Source: Calcarisporiella thermophila CBS 279.70
Lineage: Eukaryota > Calcarisporiellomycota
DNA length: 64,000 nt
Direction: 5' to 3'
Assembly (NCBI RefSeq): GCF_041956535.1
Contig: NW_027192208.1
Coordinates: forward strand, 211,036 to 275,035
The notes under the pieces were generated by a model. The model did not search any database and was not told the origin of the DNA. It was given only the letters and a program-made list of their open reading frames with translations. Of this stretch, positions 33,511 to 45,175 are shown one piece after another. Every line of letters begins with the position of its first letter. Position 1 is the first letter of the stretch. A program made the position numbers and the translations under genes.

Positions 33511-35833
33511 ATGACCACTCATTTCATTCCTTCCCTCGGCAATGGGAAAAAACCCAGCTTCATACTGGGCGACGGCTCCTACAAGATCATTAATGATCCC
33601 ATTCATGTAAGCCTCCACTTGCTCCCCTCCTGGAAATTCAACCCCTTCTCCCTCCCCTCCAATTCATCCTTCTGTACGACCCGTGCTCTAATGTGCATAT
33701 AAACCTTCTTTCGATGTATAAAGGGCCACATAAAGTTAGACGACTACTGCATAGAAATGATAGACACGGTGCAATTCCAGCGTCTCCGTGATCTCAAACA
33801 ACTCGGGAGCGCCTACTTTGTGTTCCCCGGTGCTTCTCACAATCGCTTCGAGCATTCCATCGGTAAGCTTTTGCAACAGTGAGAAATTCCACTCGGCTCT
33901 GAACAATGTTTTTGCTTTCCCCTGCATGGGGCGCTTGCTTATACACCAGGTGTATGTTATCTTGCGGGAAATATGATAGAGCGCTTTCAATTGAGTCAGC
34001 CGGAGCTTGACATTACTGATCGAGAGGTCAGATGCGTGAAGCTGGCGGGGTTATGCCACGATTTGGGTACGTGTATGCTCATTAGCTCAACGTTTTTTCC
34101 CACTATTTTACGGTTATAGGTTTTTGAATCCGCTTATTCATGCATACTGCTATTATTTGTAATCTCTCACTAATAGGGCACGGCCCCTTCTCGCACGTAT
34201 TTGATAACGAGTTCATCCCCAAAGCTCGGTATGTAATTCTCTATGGCTGGCCCCCCAGTCTCCGTTGCTTAGACTGTTTGCTGATTAAGATTTATTGATT
34301 TGTTTAATTGATTGTTTTGTTGCGGGCTACTTATTTGTTAAACATAGCCCGGGGCTGACATGGTCGCACGAACAGGCCTCAGAAATGATGTTGGAGTATC
34401 TTGTTGACGATAATCACATCGATATTGAAAAGGACGATCTCAATCTTGTCAAAGATCTTATTTCGGGAAAGCCAAGAGGGCAAAGGCAAGCACCCTTGTA
34501 CCACTTTTAATTAACCATTCGTCATAAATGTATATAGTTCATTTCTCACTGAACTCTATTTTTTGGTTTTCACGAAAACAGCTACCGGAATGAGCACGCC
34601 TTCCTCTTTGATATTGTCGCCAACCGGCGTAACTCGGTGGACGTCGACAAATTTGATTACATTGAGCGCGACAGCTATAATCTCGGCATCAAAACCTCCT
34701 ACGACTGCTCCCGTCTCATGACCTTCTCACGCGTCGTCGACAACCAAGTATGCTTCCACTACAAGGAGGTGTACAATATCTACGAGATGTTCCACACACG
34801 CTTTAGTCTGTTTAAGCGGATATATACGCACCGAGTTGGTATGTCATTGAGATTGTCCCTCTTTGTTCGTTGTCGGTTAATGATGAACTTATATTCGGCG
34901 CGCTAAAACAATTAGGCAAGGCCGTTGAATACATGATCGTAGATTGTCTTCTGGCTGCGGATCCGTACCTCAACATCTCCTCCGCGATCGACCGGCCCGA
35001 AGACTACGAGATGTTGACGGACGATATCTTGCGGGAAATCGAGCGTTCAAAGGAAGAGGAGCTAGCCCCGGCTAGACACATCATTAAGCGATTGCGGCGT
35101 CGTGACCTCTACAAGCTAGTAGACGAATGCTTGGTCCCTGCCGACTTGTTACCCTATCTCTCCAAGGTAACTGCTCGATGTCCGGAAGGAGTAAATACTC
35201 CATGACGTTTGACGTTGCTTTTATTACTTAGGACAAGATCACTCCCCGGGAAATCATAGCCCACCAAAAGGACAATGACCATTTGAAGGAGGATGACGTG
35301 ATTGTAGAGTGGCTGAAAAACAACTACGGAATGAAGGGAGGCCGCAACCCAGTGGATTATATACGATTTTACTCAAAATTTAGCGAAGAAGGTACATGCA
35401 TTTCATTATATCGCTAAGTTGGCTGCGCGCATTCTTGACCACGATTCTCTTTCTGGTAGAATCTTTCCATATTCCAAAAGATAAGGTCAGCTATCTGGTG
35501 CCAGCCTATTTCGAGGAGACAATGATACGTGTGTTTGCTAGGGACAGCGAAAAGGTGAATGGGAGGAGTTTCCAGCGCAACGCCTTTCTTTTCGGCTAAC
35601 CTTGCTCTTTATAGATCAAACCAATCCAAAAGGCCTTCCGCGCTTTAATGGAAACATTCCGCCGAATCGAGGTCGTACGCACCCCCAATTCAGCACCCCC
35701 CGCTCTGTTGCTCACCCCCAATCCTGCTTTGACACTACCCGGCAACTATCAGAGCCCTCCTCGAAAACGACGCTATGTCAGCCCCGGGTTGGAGGACAAT
35801 GGCTGTTCGATCGTGAAGGCATGGGGCAAGTGA
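33511..35833 (+). CDS. SAMHD1: SAMHD1-like HD-domain dNTP triphosphohydrolase
   Basis: Ten exons: 33511-33606, 33724-33862, 33950-34066, 34177-34228, 34348-34485, 34582-34838, 34916-35166, 35232-35391, 35460-35554, 35615-35833 (507 aa). The protein follows SAMHD1 throughout: [103 protein letters not shown]. The HD metal ligands (H in FEHS, HD in CHDLGH, D in ERD) are present, so hydrolysis of dNTPs is expected. There is no N-terminal SAM domain, and the C-terminal tail is short and basic. The intron after 34485 must start with GC (GCAAGC) to keep frame, a GC-AG intron. Confidence 0.92.
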
Positions 35834-36537
35834 TATCCCATAAAGAAGCTATTCTTTACTCATGGCATGGATATCGGTGGAAAAATGGGGCCTCTTTTAT
35901 ACCGATGACTTTTCATTTGAGCATACATATATACATATATATATATATATTTAACTTCTTTTCGTTTTTTTTTTTTTGTTCGCGCTCCAATCTTGAAGCC
36001 CCTACTAGAGGTGTACTTGTAATATTCTATTTCTTCCAACCCCACTTGTATTTTTTATACTTATATATTACGTATGCTTTCAACCCAGAGAATAATAGAG
36101 CATCCGAATAAGTTTGCACACCCAACCTCATTGACTTTAATAGGCATGGCTTCTTATACCATAATTTTTATTATGTTGTTGTTCAATAGGATGCTGATCA
36201 AAGAGCAGAGTTAATGCTAAGAGTACACTCAAAGGGTTTGTATTGTATGTTTAGAGCAGTGATCAGCTTCGAGCCGTCTCCTCTACGTGTCTGAAGGAGG
36301 AAGCTAGAGTAATAAGAACTAAACCACTCGAATTTTTCAGAAAACGCGGGGTCCTTATTCTTACATCTACAAAATGAACAAGTTTTGTCATTTCTAACCC
36401 AGTGGCTGATTCGGTGCTCAGCTTTCTATAGAAGCTTTTTATTTCACTTAGGCTCACTATATCACTTTATCAGTTGATTTAAATCTACTTAGCGACCGTT
36501 CATTCGTGCATTATCCATCATATCACCGACTGTCTCG
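35834..36537. other. Intergenic with (TA)n tract
   Basis: Contains an alternating TA/CATA run at about 35925-35951 in the 3' flank of the SAMHD1-like gene. No gene seen. Confidence 0.5.
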
Positions 36538-38191
36538 ATGGGCGAGGTGAAATTAGCTTCTTTAACTTAATGTAGTATTCCTTTGTTTTTGCTGACGCTA
36601 TCCTCTTTTGTGCTGTTTTCATTCCCACCCCATTCCAACCCTCCAGTGGGAAAAGCTCCTGAAACTTGCTTCAACCTATACTGATGCTACAGAGCGACTC
36701 CTCAAGACTCGACAGCGTGAACATAAAGAAGAAGAGGAGCGTAAACGGCGAGAGGAGGAGGAACGCCAGCGAATCGAACGCGAATCGCGCCAAATTTTCA
36801 TCAACCTAACCAGGAAAGAAGAGGAGCTGAAGCGAAAAGCACAGGAGGAAGAGAAACGACGGAGAGAATTGAGAGAAGAGAGAAGAAAAGAGAGGGAGAT
36901 TGAGCGATTCTTAAAAGGTCCTTCAGGAAGTAAACAAGCTAAGACTGGTCTTTCAAGGATCAGCCAGGACCCAGTAGGAGATCCACCTGCAAAAAAGGTA
37001 CTTTCGATTGTAATGATAAATTAATAATTCATGCCTATGCTATTGCGATTTACCGGCTCTGATCTGATTTTGCCCTGGTGAATGTAGAAACGACGCGAGG
37101 AGCCATCCTTTGATGAGCTGATGCGTCAAGCTTCCAGTGTAGATGCATCAGCGTTTAGCCTTGCGCCTGTCCTTGTTAGCAAAAAACTGCCGGCCTCTTC
37201 AGCACCCGCACGAAATGATAAATCTGCCACTAATTCGGGTAGATCTACGGCAGAGATCACTAAAAGTAACTACAGTTCTTCAAGACCTAAAGAGTCAGCT
37301 ATCGAACGTGCTCTGGCTAGTGGGTCAAGCGCCCTTTCTGCCATCAAGAATGCTCGCCGCTACTCCTCCCCTGGCACGAAATCCCTTAATTCGACGGATA
37401 CAGCCACTGGCCGTGGCCAGAGTCGCTCGAACATTTCCAGCACTATTACTAATAAATCGAATGCCGCCAAACCTAACGGCAACGAGCATCTTTCTGCGCG
37501 CGAACGCCTAACCAAGGAGATTAGAAATAACAACCGACCGGTTCCCCTACAGACTAAAAAGCGGGATTTGAGATCTGTAGAAGAGATACAGATGGACTTG
37601 TGGCGGCGAAGAGGTAAAAACATTTCCCCCGACACATCTTCTGCTCCTCGTGACCGTAATGGCATGGCTCGTCCCCCATCTGCCCCCAAAAGCAAAACTC
37701 CACCCACCTCAGCCTCATATAGGAGTAGATACTCTGCCTCACCCAATCCAACCAAATCGAATCTTGAAAGTGCTCGCTCTTCGATGCGACGTCCTCGTTC
37801 CTACGAGGAAGAGGAAGAGGAGGACGATGATTTAGATGACTTCATAGATGACGAAGAAGAGGAGGACTATCACGGAGACTATCGTGGTAGAAGCCAAGTG
37901 TCAAGTGTCATATCACAGATTTTCAGAAGAAGGCAACCGCAATACGATGATTACGGCGACTCGGACGATGACATGGAGGCGTCCGCAGCCGACGTTTACA
38001 TGGAAGAAAGGAGAAGGTTAGACATGCTGCCGTTTTATTTGGCATAGCTCAAGCTTGAATAACTGACGCTTTATTTTTAATAAATTAGTGCGAAGATTGC
38101 TAAATTGGAAGATGAGCGTGAAGAGGAGCTTGAGCGGCAGGAAAAGGAGCGTTTGCGCCAAAGAAAGCTGGCGCGAATGGGAAAGCGTTGA
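36538..38191 (+). CDS. SPT2: SPT2-family chromatin protein
   Basis: Histone H3-H4 chaperone family acting in transcribed chromatin. Exons are 36538-36546 (a 9-nt first exon, ATG GGC GAG), 36647-36997, 37088-38016 and 38089-38191 (463 aa). After WEKLLKLAS comes a long charged Glu/Arg coiled coil, then a Ser-rich middle, acidic runs (DDDLDDFIDDEEEED) and the SPT2 C-terminal signature. The last intron joins DVYMEERR to SAKIAKLEDEREEELERQ, ending LARMGKR. The tiny first exon is the least certain part; a farther upstream start is possible. Same direction as its neighbours. Confidence 0.82.
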
Positions 38192-38483
38192 AATTTGGGT
38201 CGATTCAAGGAACACTGTTCCATATTTATTATTTTGTTTTTTCATTGTTGCGGTTAGATCCACCATGTTATTTATTTCCATCAACCTGAATCCATTCGTA
38301 TTATGCCCCTTTCGCTCCCCCTTCCCCCCCAATTCATTTGAAAGCCTTAATTTTCCGACGGACTTTGCTCAATCTTCGATTTCCTCCTATTTTGCCCTTC
38401 AACTTGTTTCAGAAATACATCAGACTTTATATTTTTGCAATGTGACTTGAAAATTGCCTTCGAGTATAGAAGTTCCACTTTAA

Positions 38484-39534
38484 ATGCTATATTTTGTGCG
38501 GCAGCGTTGTCTCTGGCTTTCCGGTTGCAATTTGCGAAGAGCAGCAGTTCAACCTAGAACAGGTTAGCCGAAGCGATCCTGTTGCTTACTGACTTTCTTT
38601 TGGTACTAAGTTGCATGGTTGCCTATAGGCTTTTTCAATCGCGCCTTTGCATCCCAGTCCACCCCACAAGCCCCTCCTCCACTTTCTTCAATCGTCAAAA
38701 ACCTCAAGACAACACTTGCTCAACGCGATGTGTTGTTCTATGAGGCGCCGCAGTCGTCTCACAGGATAATTACGATTCTGTATTTGAGCGCTGGAGTGCA
38801 ACTAGTGTTTTGGTAGGGTTTGATATGGTATTGGCTGGTGATGTAATGATTCTACTAACTCTATGGTCATCAGGGGAAATATCTCCAATTTGATGTATTT
38901 AACATATGGAGAGAAGAAGAGGTAATATGCACTCGCCGGTTCGTTTTTTGACTCTTCTAATTAACCACAATAAAATCTCTAGTGATGAAGGCAATGAAGC
39001 GAGTCTTGCTCCTAAATCGAAACGCTTGGCCATATCACTTGGTCTCTTTACAATTGGATTGCTTGTATCTGGGGTAATGTGTGCTTATCCTTGGCGGTAG
39101 GTTTAAACTTTCCCATTATTCTAAAGTGCCAACTGACTGATCTCTGAACAAATATACTGTAGATATGTGAGCAAATTGACGCTACTCAAAGGGGGGAAAA
39201 ACATCCGTGTGCAGACTGCCTCATGGTATCCCCGCTTCTCTCGGGATTACCACATCGACGATCTGATGTGTAAACAGAAGCTATTTACTGGTAGAGGTAA
39301 CACTTAATTCAAATGCCATTTTTCCGCTTCTTCAGCTCTCACTGCTGGAATCTTTGACTGAGAGTTTAAATTATCGTAGGTGAACGCGGGACCGAAACGT
39401 TGTCTTCTTCTTCCCATATATTTATTAATGCGAAAAACGAGAAACTTGCTTATGTGCTTGACCGCCGAGGTACCTTCAGCGAGCCGCGGATCTTCGACGC
39501 GCTACTGCACAAACCTGGCAAATGGAAAAAATAA
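38484..39534 (+). CDS. TMEM223: TMEM223-like mitochondrial membrane protein
   Basis: Six exons: 38484-38562, 38629-38812, 38874-38921, 38983-39096, 39163-39296, 39380-39534 (237 aa). The first exon encodes an Arg-rich, acid-free presequence (MLYFVRQRCLWLSG...RRAAVQPR) typical of mitochondrial import. Then comes RDVLFYEAPQSSHRIITILY (TMEM223: RDVLLFEH...RFF), a first span ending in W, a second span (LAISLGLFTIGLLVSGVMCA), VSKLTLLKGGKNIRVQT and LAYVLDRRGTFSEPRIFDALL, mirroring the TMEM223 C terminus. Human TMEM223 is an inner-membrane factor linked to complex IV assembly; that role is only inferred here. Confidence 0.75.
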
Positions 39535-40047
39535 CCCATGCTATACTTGTTTTGAGTTTAAATAGAATGCGTATTTCTTCTTTTCTACATATATGTTCAT
39601 GTCGGTTGAATCCCGAGGAAGAAAATGCTTTCCCTTTGATTTATTTCAATATGAGGGCGGCTCATTTGACTGCATCTAATTTACGAGAAAGTGATTAAAT
39701 TGGAGATACAGCCAATTTTTCTTGCGCAAATTTTGGTTTAGAAGAAGGCGTATGCCTCGAGTGGATACGTTTTTTTTCACACCTTATCGCAGTATACCTT
39801 CTTGGCTCATTCAAACTAATCTAGTCCATATTCTATACCCGAGCCCTCTCCGGACTTAGACTACCTTGGATCAGTTTTATTATATGACATTTACGTCTTA
39901 GGTTTAAGTGCCCTCCATTATACAGCTACTACGCCTGATTTTTCTTGATAGTACCCAATTGATATGCTAAACTTAAGTTTATTATATTTCCATACATTTC
40001 TGGTTCTAGAGACTTGTCTTTCGAGAATGAAATTCATGGAAGCCCCT
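39535..40047. other. Left margin of the AT-rich island
   Basis: AT-rich; no gene seen. The last conserved gene ends at 39534. Confidence 0.4.
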
Positions 40048-40284
40048 TCAGCTTTTACGAACACAGCACAACTTTAGACACTTTTTGTAAGGAAGACCGG
40101 ATTGTCTACAGTCAAGCATGCAAATCGGAGGATAATAGCAGGTATATGCAGGAGAAGCGCTCTCAGTATCTGCTCCAGTCTGGACGGACGCGTCTTCCAA
40201 CGCTCTTTCCACAGTGGGGGCACCCTGTGAAAGCATGGCGAAGCAAAGAAGAGTAAAAGTAGTGGCGGTGGTAGTAATCTTCAT
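40048..40284 (-). CDS. Small secreted cysteine-rich protein, 78 aa
   Basis: Signal peptide (MKITTTATTFTLLCFAMLSQG, cleavage before AP), then a Ser/Glu/Asp-rich pro-like segment and a compact C terminus with six cysteines spaced C-x5-C-x3-C-x9-C-x3-CC. A TATA sequence (TATATATA at about 40338-40345) lies 55-60 bp upstream on the coding strand. No known family is recognised. The disulfide-rich small size would fit an antimicrobial, effector or inhibitor protein, but function is unknown. An overlapping plus-strand ORF (40014-40256) lacks a signal peptide and is judged spurious. Confidence 0.7.
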   Translation of the reverse strand: MKITTTATTFTLLCFAMLSQGAPTVERALEDASVQTGADTESASPAYTCYYPPICMLDCRQSGLPYKKCLKLCCVRKS

Positions 40285-41404
40285 CTTGGTAGTTGATAGA
40301 ATGTAGTGTTATTTAGTTAACAGCTGAGAGAGTAACCAGGTATATATAGGCCAGAGACTTCTGCACGACATGAATTTATGAGCTGTTAGGAAATAAATCG
40401 GATAAAATCTTGGCTCCAACAAGGTAGAATGAATCATACGGACGTGAGAAAGAGCATGATACCAACAAGGGATAACCCATTGATCACTGTTGGCAAATGT
40501 CTCGGCCTCTTGAACTAAGCGATAGTAAACTTCAGTCAAAAAAGTTTGCTTTTTTATGTTGAAACCTAATTTCTAGTGAATAGCAAACTCTATCCGGTTA
40601 AACGAGTAAAATCCCTAACGAGTAGAGAATGTATAAGAGAAATGTACATTTTCCAAGATGATTTTAGTTAGCAATAGTGTCAAGATGTATTCTCTGACAA
40701 TATAGGGTAATTCATCTGTAATAATCTATATGTTTTCTTATGAGTGTTACCAAGCCTGGTATCTGTAAATTGGAAAAAATAAGGTTTATTAGCTGGCCTA
40801 GTGTTTGGTAACTTAAGTTTGCTCAAAAGGCCAGAAGATTACTCACTAATAACGTATGATTCACTTGCATATACAGCATCAACCCTTCGCGGGTAAAATT
40901 TCGGTGAATTCCTCCTTCAATTAGTTATTTGTGAATTTACTTAATAGCAACATCATGTACAAAAAGCGTTTTTTCTAAGAAATATGAATTAAACTAACAT
41001 CTCAAGTCTAAATATGAATTTAATTAATCTAAAACAAATGTATAAACTAATACCCTATCCAATTTTCATCAACCACACTATAATAATAATCTCTATTATT
41101 TTCATAGCATAGGGCACCTCTTGAAGTATATTTACTTGAGGCATGAAGGAAGATACCTCCCATCGCTGAAATTTTCCCCACAAGGGAAAAAGATATTAGA
41201 AATGAAAAAAAAGGGGGAAAAAAGCTTTCAAACCCAATTTTTCCTTATTCTAGTTAAAATTTCCTATAGTGGCATAAGGAAAACTACAAGCAAGATATTT
41301 CAACCACGATATCAGTAATTTTTTTCTATTGGATTCATATCTGTTGTGAATCTTGCTATTGCTACCTAATTTTTAAACAAAATTCATAATTCACTTAATT
41401 TTCA

Positions 41405-41420
41405 TTATACACGTGTATAA
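41405..41420. repeat. 16-bp perfect palindrome with central CACGTG
   Basis: TTATACACGTGTATAA is exactly self-complementary and contains an E-box core. Confidence 0.85.
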
Positions 41421-41456
41421 AACAGTTCGGCCTGATTGAGCCTCTTAACCTAAGAA

Positions 41457-41472
41457 CTGAGGATATCCTCAG
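41457..41472. repeat. 16-bp perfect palindrome
   Basis: CTGAGGATATCCTCAG is exactly self-complementary and lies 36 bp from the previous palindrome. Confidence 0.85.
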
Positions 41473-42821
41473 ACTGCTATGGTCTTCTAATTTGTGCTCG
41501 ACAGTGAAAGCAGTTAATTGAGAATGCAGCAAGACAAAACAATAAAAAGATGGTGGGTAAGATATTAAGCCTCTGTCCTCAGACAAAACATTTAAGAAAA
41601 AATTTAATAAGCAACAGCAAATAATAGGTATGATTAATAAGTAAACTTTTGGATAAATTGCTTGTCCCGAAAATGATCACAAGATAAAGTGAGTCATGAA
41701 AGCGTGAGAAAGTTGAAAAGACCCCAATTAAACAAAGTGTAGAGTTGTGTGAAATGAGTTGGATGCCTGCTATTCCTTTCATCCTTATACGTCTTCTAGC
41801 CCTCCATAGTTACAGATATTTTTAGTGCGGTCCGTAGGCCGAAGAGAAGACTTAGGGGAATTTGAAATAGCGAATCCGGTATGCAGCTGGGTACAGTGCT
41901 GTATATTCCATGGGAAATGTGATCGTAGAATGCAAACCAGAAAACCTGCCGGCCTTCCGAGATATGTATTGCATAAATGAGAGATCATGCAGGTCGAGAT
42001 GCCTTCTTACATAATACAAAGTATCGATTGAGCATATAAAGTATACTGGACTATCTCTAAAAAACGAATTGATCGCACTAGGTTGAAGCCAATTTTTAAT
42101 TGAGAACAAAAATATGATTGTCTGATAATAGTGATCCTATTCTTTATTCCAATTCCGTTGAATAAAATAAAAATAAAATAAAATTGAATACTAAGCGAAA
42201 CTCGATATCGTTTGATAGGATAGATGAGAGAATTATGTAAGGACTGGCCAGTTAGGATCTCGTAGTGAAAGGATGAGAATTCTTACCTGAACCTAATGGA
42301 GTAGAGACCGATGTGCTAACAGGTCCAGCCACTCTATAGGCTCTGCTATCGTGTGAAATAATTGCTGACGCGGCTGTCGAATGCAATTTCATGTATATGA
42401 ATTTTGAGTCGAGTGTATATAATGTATTGAAGACGACTGAAGATGATTTCATTGTAATAAATCGTATCGTTACTCTGCTCAGCTATATTTTAATATCATC
42501 CAATATTTTGCATTATATTACTGAAAGCGGTAAATGATGAGGTCATTGAGCTTAGTATTTATTTTAATCATGCATAGCAAAGTACTTCGGATTCGAGGGT
42601 CGGAAAGGAAATACTGGCCGTTTTTAGCGCGCTTGTTTACTTCTCAAGTTTTATATTACTATATCTTCATCTTTCAAAACTTAAGATATTATGCTTCGAC
42701 GGAGAACTGCTCATAGGTAATCAGAACGCATTAAAATAAAATAACATTTCTAGGATAGAATCTTCCTAATATAACTATTACTAATTACACTTTACAATAG
42801 ATTGATCTATTACAATTAAAT

Positions 42822-43085
42822 TTAAGGATAACAATGAGCATCCACCCCACGTCTGTTACAGCACTTCATGAACTTGTCAATATTATCATTAATGCAATCC
42901 CAGTATTTATCATTCCTCTCGTACCACCCGCAAATATTTTCACCACAAATATAGGTTGGCCACTTTCCAGGCAACTTTTTGCTATTGCTACAGAAGCATC
43001 TTAAACGCTCAGCCCCTGCCATTCCGCAGAGTGCAATGGCTACTGACAGGAGGAATATGAACTTAAAAATATTGTACTTGAACAT
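42822..43085 (-). CDS. Small secreted cysteine-rich protein, 87 aa
   Basis: Signal peptide MFKYNIFKFIFLLSVAIALC..., cleavage near AGA|E. The mature part of about 62 residues has eight cysteines (CFC, C, C, C, CC, C), many aromatic and charged residues, and ends HCYP. No family recognised. The 5'UTR has an intron (43093-43164; GTATGT...TTCTAG). The TATA element at 43239-43246 and several hundred bases upstream are duplicated in front of the unrelated gene at 44706. Start chosen because it begins directly at the signal peptide; an upstream in-frame ATG lies inside the 5'UTR intron. Confidence 0.72.
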   Translation of the reverse strand: MFKYNIFKFIFLLSVAIALCGMAGAERLRCFCSNSKKLPGKWPTYICGENICGWYERNDKYWDCINDNIDKFMKCCNRRGVDAHCYP

Positions 43086-43092
43086 TTTAGCC

Positions 43093-43164
43093 CTAGAACA
43101 ATAATACGAGTGGAGTATTAGTTGTAATAGAGAAAGGCACACTATTTTCAGTTTGTATACATAC
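43093..43164 (-). other. 5'UTR intron of the 42822 gene
   Basis: Donor GGTATGT at 43164 and acceptor TTCTAG ending at 43093, 7 bp before the ATG. The sister promoter has the equivalent intron at 45094-45175. Confidence 0.55.
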
Positions 43165-44200
43165 CAGAATAAGGTGAATAATAAGAGGAGGAGAATTAGG
43201 CGTATTAACGAGTGGCTTCCTTTAAGGAAAATGAGGCCTTTATATAGTCTTTCAGAGGATACAAGTGCCTAGAATCTTAGCGTATTATTAGCCGAATTTC
43301 ATCTCCATTTTGCCATTAGTTAAGCCAAAAAAGGGTACTCAATCTCGATCATTAACGACTCTATAACGCAAGCCCCCGGTGATTTTTCGTAGGCTTCAGC
43401 TTCTCCGGCTCCCGAATCTCAGCTCCTCTATTCTTACTGTTAGACATGGACAAAATCTCGACTAAATAACTCCGCTCAAATACAATTCCTCTCGCCACTA
43501 GCCACCTTTGCTTATGGCGTGTACGAATACACCCCGATATATTAAATCAGGTTCCATGCATTACAAGCATTTCTATACTCGCTCCATACAAAGGGTAACG
43601 GGAGATTGATCGTGACAATGTGTAAAAGAGAAAAGATTGCGCCTCCCGCCTGATTGGTCAAACATAAAATTCTAACTCAACTACCAAAGACATACTCGGC
43701 ACTGTTGATTATCTATATATTTAGTTAGAGTGTTCGTTTAATTTATTGTACCGGATTTTGACTGACTTTCTCAGTTGCTGTATTGCGATCCAGTAAAGTA
43801 AAAGATCAAACGAAGTTTAGCAATGACGTGGCTTCTGCGGAGCTAATATTTGTAATAAAAAAACAAAGAGGCTTAATAATAACGCAGCTGCATATAGATC
43901 CTCCTATATTGGCATGGGAAGCTATGTCATATCTTTGCATTTTGTCAGTACTAGCTCGGAATAAATTTGAAGCAATTTTATTTCCTGTGTTGAGAACTAA
44001 TGGGGGACTGACGTGCTGAGTTGAGTTGGGTCGAAATTTGTCTTCTACGCTAATGTTCGGATCAAAAAAGAGAACTGGTTTGTAAAGAGATTAGATACTG
44101 AAACGAAGGAGCTAAGTTTTTCCATTCCAAATCCATGATATTATCGAATATTCCCACGTACCCCCAAAAAATCAACAAAGTAACCGACAATTGACATTTG
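43165..44200. repeat. Duplicated promoter segment, copy 1
   Basis: Matches about 45176-46100 in the same order, with substitutions and indels. Shared blocks include CCAAAAAAGGGT followed by ATCAATCTCGATC, GCCACTAGCCACC, the CTCCATAC region, a GATTGG/GATTCG block and CCATTC(C/A)AAATC near the far end. Boundaries by eye. No gene is recognised inside it. Confidence 0.7.
43239..43246 (-). promoter_or_regulatory. TATA box of the 42822 gene
   Basis: TATATAAAGG on the minus strand. The same box sits in the duplicated promoter at 45257-45264. Confidence 0.6.
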
Positions 44201-44705
44201 TGCCCAGTTCATTCGAAAAAATTTACAACCGTTATATCGATATATGCCTCTACTATTCAAAGATATCACTTTTAAAGTTTCAGCTTTCTATTAGCATACT
44301 ATAAATTATAAATGTAGTCAAGTAGAAGTCAATTTATGAAAATCAGTTTAAACAGAGTTTTTTTAAATATGGTAAAGCTCTAATACTGAGGCTCTCAATA
44401 CAAATCACATCAGGCTGAATAATCTATTATAATGTATATAAGAGAGTGTATATTGGACAATGAAACGGCAAAAATTATTGAAAGATAACCGCTATTTCAG
44501 TGTTAAACCCTTGAAAGTAGGGCGAAATAAGCATCACTCTTGTATACTACACTACGTTTTCCAGCAAATAAGTTCAGATTCACACGTTAGAGATGCTTGC
44601 AAAATCAAGGCTCATTATAAGAATAAACAGATACAATTTGGAATGCATTTTGGTATTATGTAGCTCTTTTATTAATATTATAAATTATATCATTATAGGT
44701 ACTAA

Positions 44706-45089
44706 TTACTTCTTACAGGTGTTAACATCAAGTTCAGTAATACAGCCTTGAATTTTAAAGCTCTTCAAGGTCCTGCCCTTTTTGCTTGTCTCGGGTTTTG
44801 ACCAGCTTCCGTCAGAATGTCCCAAATCATTGTTCCTGCAGAGAGGGTCCGAATGCAAGGTAATAACACAGCGGCTAAAGGGGGTCAAAGTGCAAAACTG
44901 GAACGACCTCACGCCTTTATCCGTAATGCTCTTAGCCAATGCATAGCAGTCGTTCTTGGCAGAGGTTGATTTCCACTCCTGGTACTTTCCAGTGTAATCA
45001 GTTCCTGTATAAACACCCATAAACCATGCGTCTGCAACATTAGACAAAAGTGCCAAGGCACAAAGGAAGATACAAAATGCGAATTTCAT
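44706..45089 (-). CDS. Secreted protein, 127 aa, crystallin-like pattern
   Basis: Signal peptide MKFAFCIFLCALALLSNVADA, then about 106 residues beginning WFMGVYTGTDYTGKYQEW. Six cysteines: one in NDCYALAKS, then SFQFC, RCVITL, DPLCRNN, a GSW turn, LKSFKIQGC and a terminal CKK. The order (short Tyr/Gly start, CVITL strand, C...GSW, LKSFKI.GC) recalls small beta-gamma-crystallin-like secreted proteins, but I cannot assign the family firmly. It has a 5'UTR intron (45094-45175) and a TATA box (45257-45264). An eroded relative lies at about 46590-47000. Confidence 0.75.
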   Translation of the reverse strand: MKFAFCIFLCALALLSNVADAWFMGVYTGTDYTGKYQEWKSTSAKNDCYALAKSITDKGVRSFQFCTLTPFSRCVITLHSDPLCRNNDLGHSDGSWSKPETSKKGRTLKSFKIQGCITELDVNTCKK

Positions 45090-45093
45090 TGTT

Positions 45094-45175
45094 CTATAGT
45101 GAATTTGAGCCAACTATTGAGATGTACAATTAGATAAGACAGGGGATGGAGCTTTCCATCTTATTTTCTACATAC
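45094..45175 (-). other. 5'UTR intron of the 44706 gene
   Basis: Donor GGTATGT at 45175 and acceptor CTATAG ending at 45094, 4 bp before the ATG. Position and donor match the intron of the 42822 gene. Confidence 0.55.

Larger units (their letters stand above)
40285..42821. other. AT-rich gene-poor stretch with two perfect palindromes
   Basis: No gene recognised. It includes palindromes at 41405-41420 and 41457-41472, an AAAAT/AAATAA tract near 42165-42183, and a possible orphan exon (42252-42452, minus) ending at a strong GTAAGAAT donor that leads to nothing recognisable. Confidence 0.4.

Noticed and set aside
35925-35951. Alternating TA tract as an origin or cruciform element
   Set aside because: A simple repeat in a 3' flank; nothing else supports a function.
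40014-40256. Plus-strand ORF over the 40048 secreted gene
   Set aside because: No signal peptide and no family; the minus strand gives a clean signal peptide and cysteine pattern plus a TATA box.
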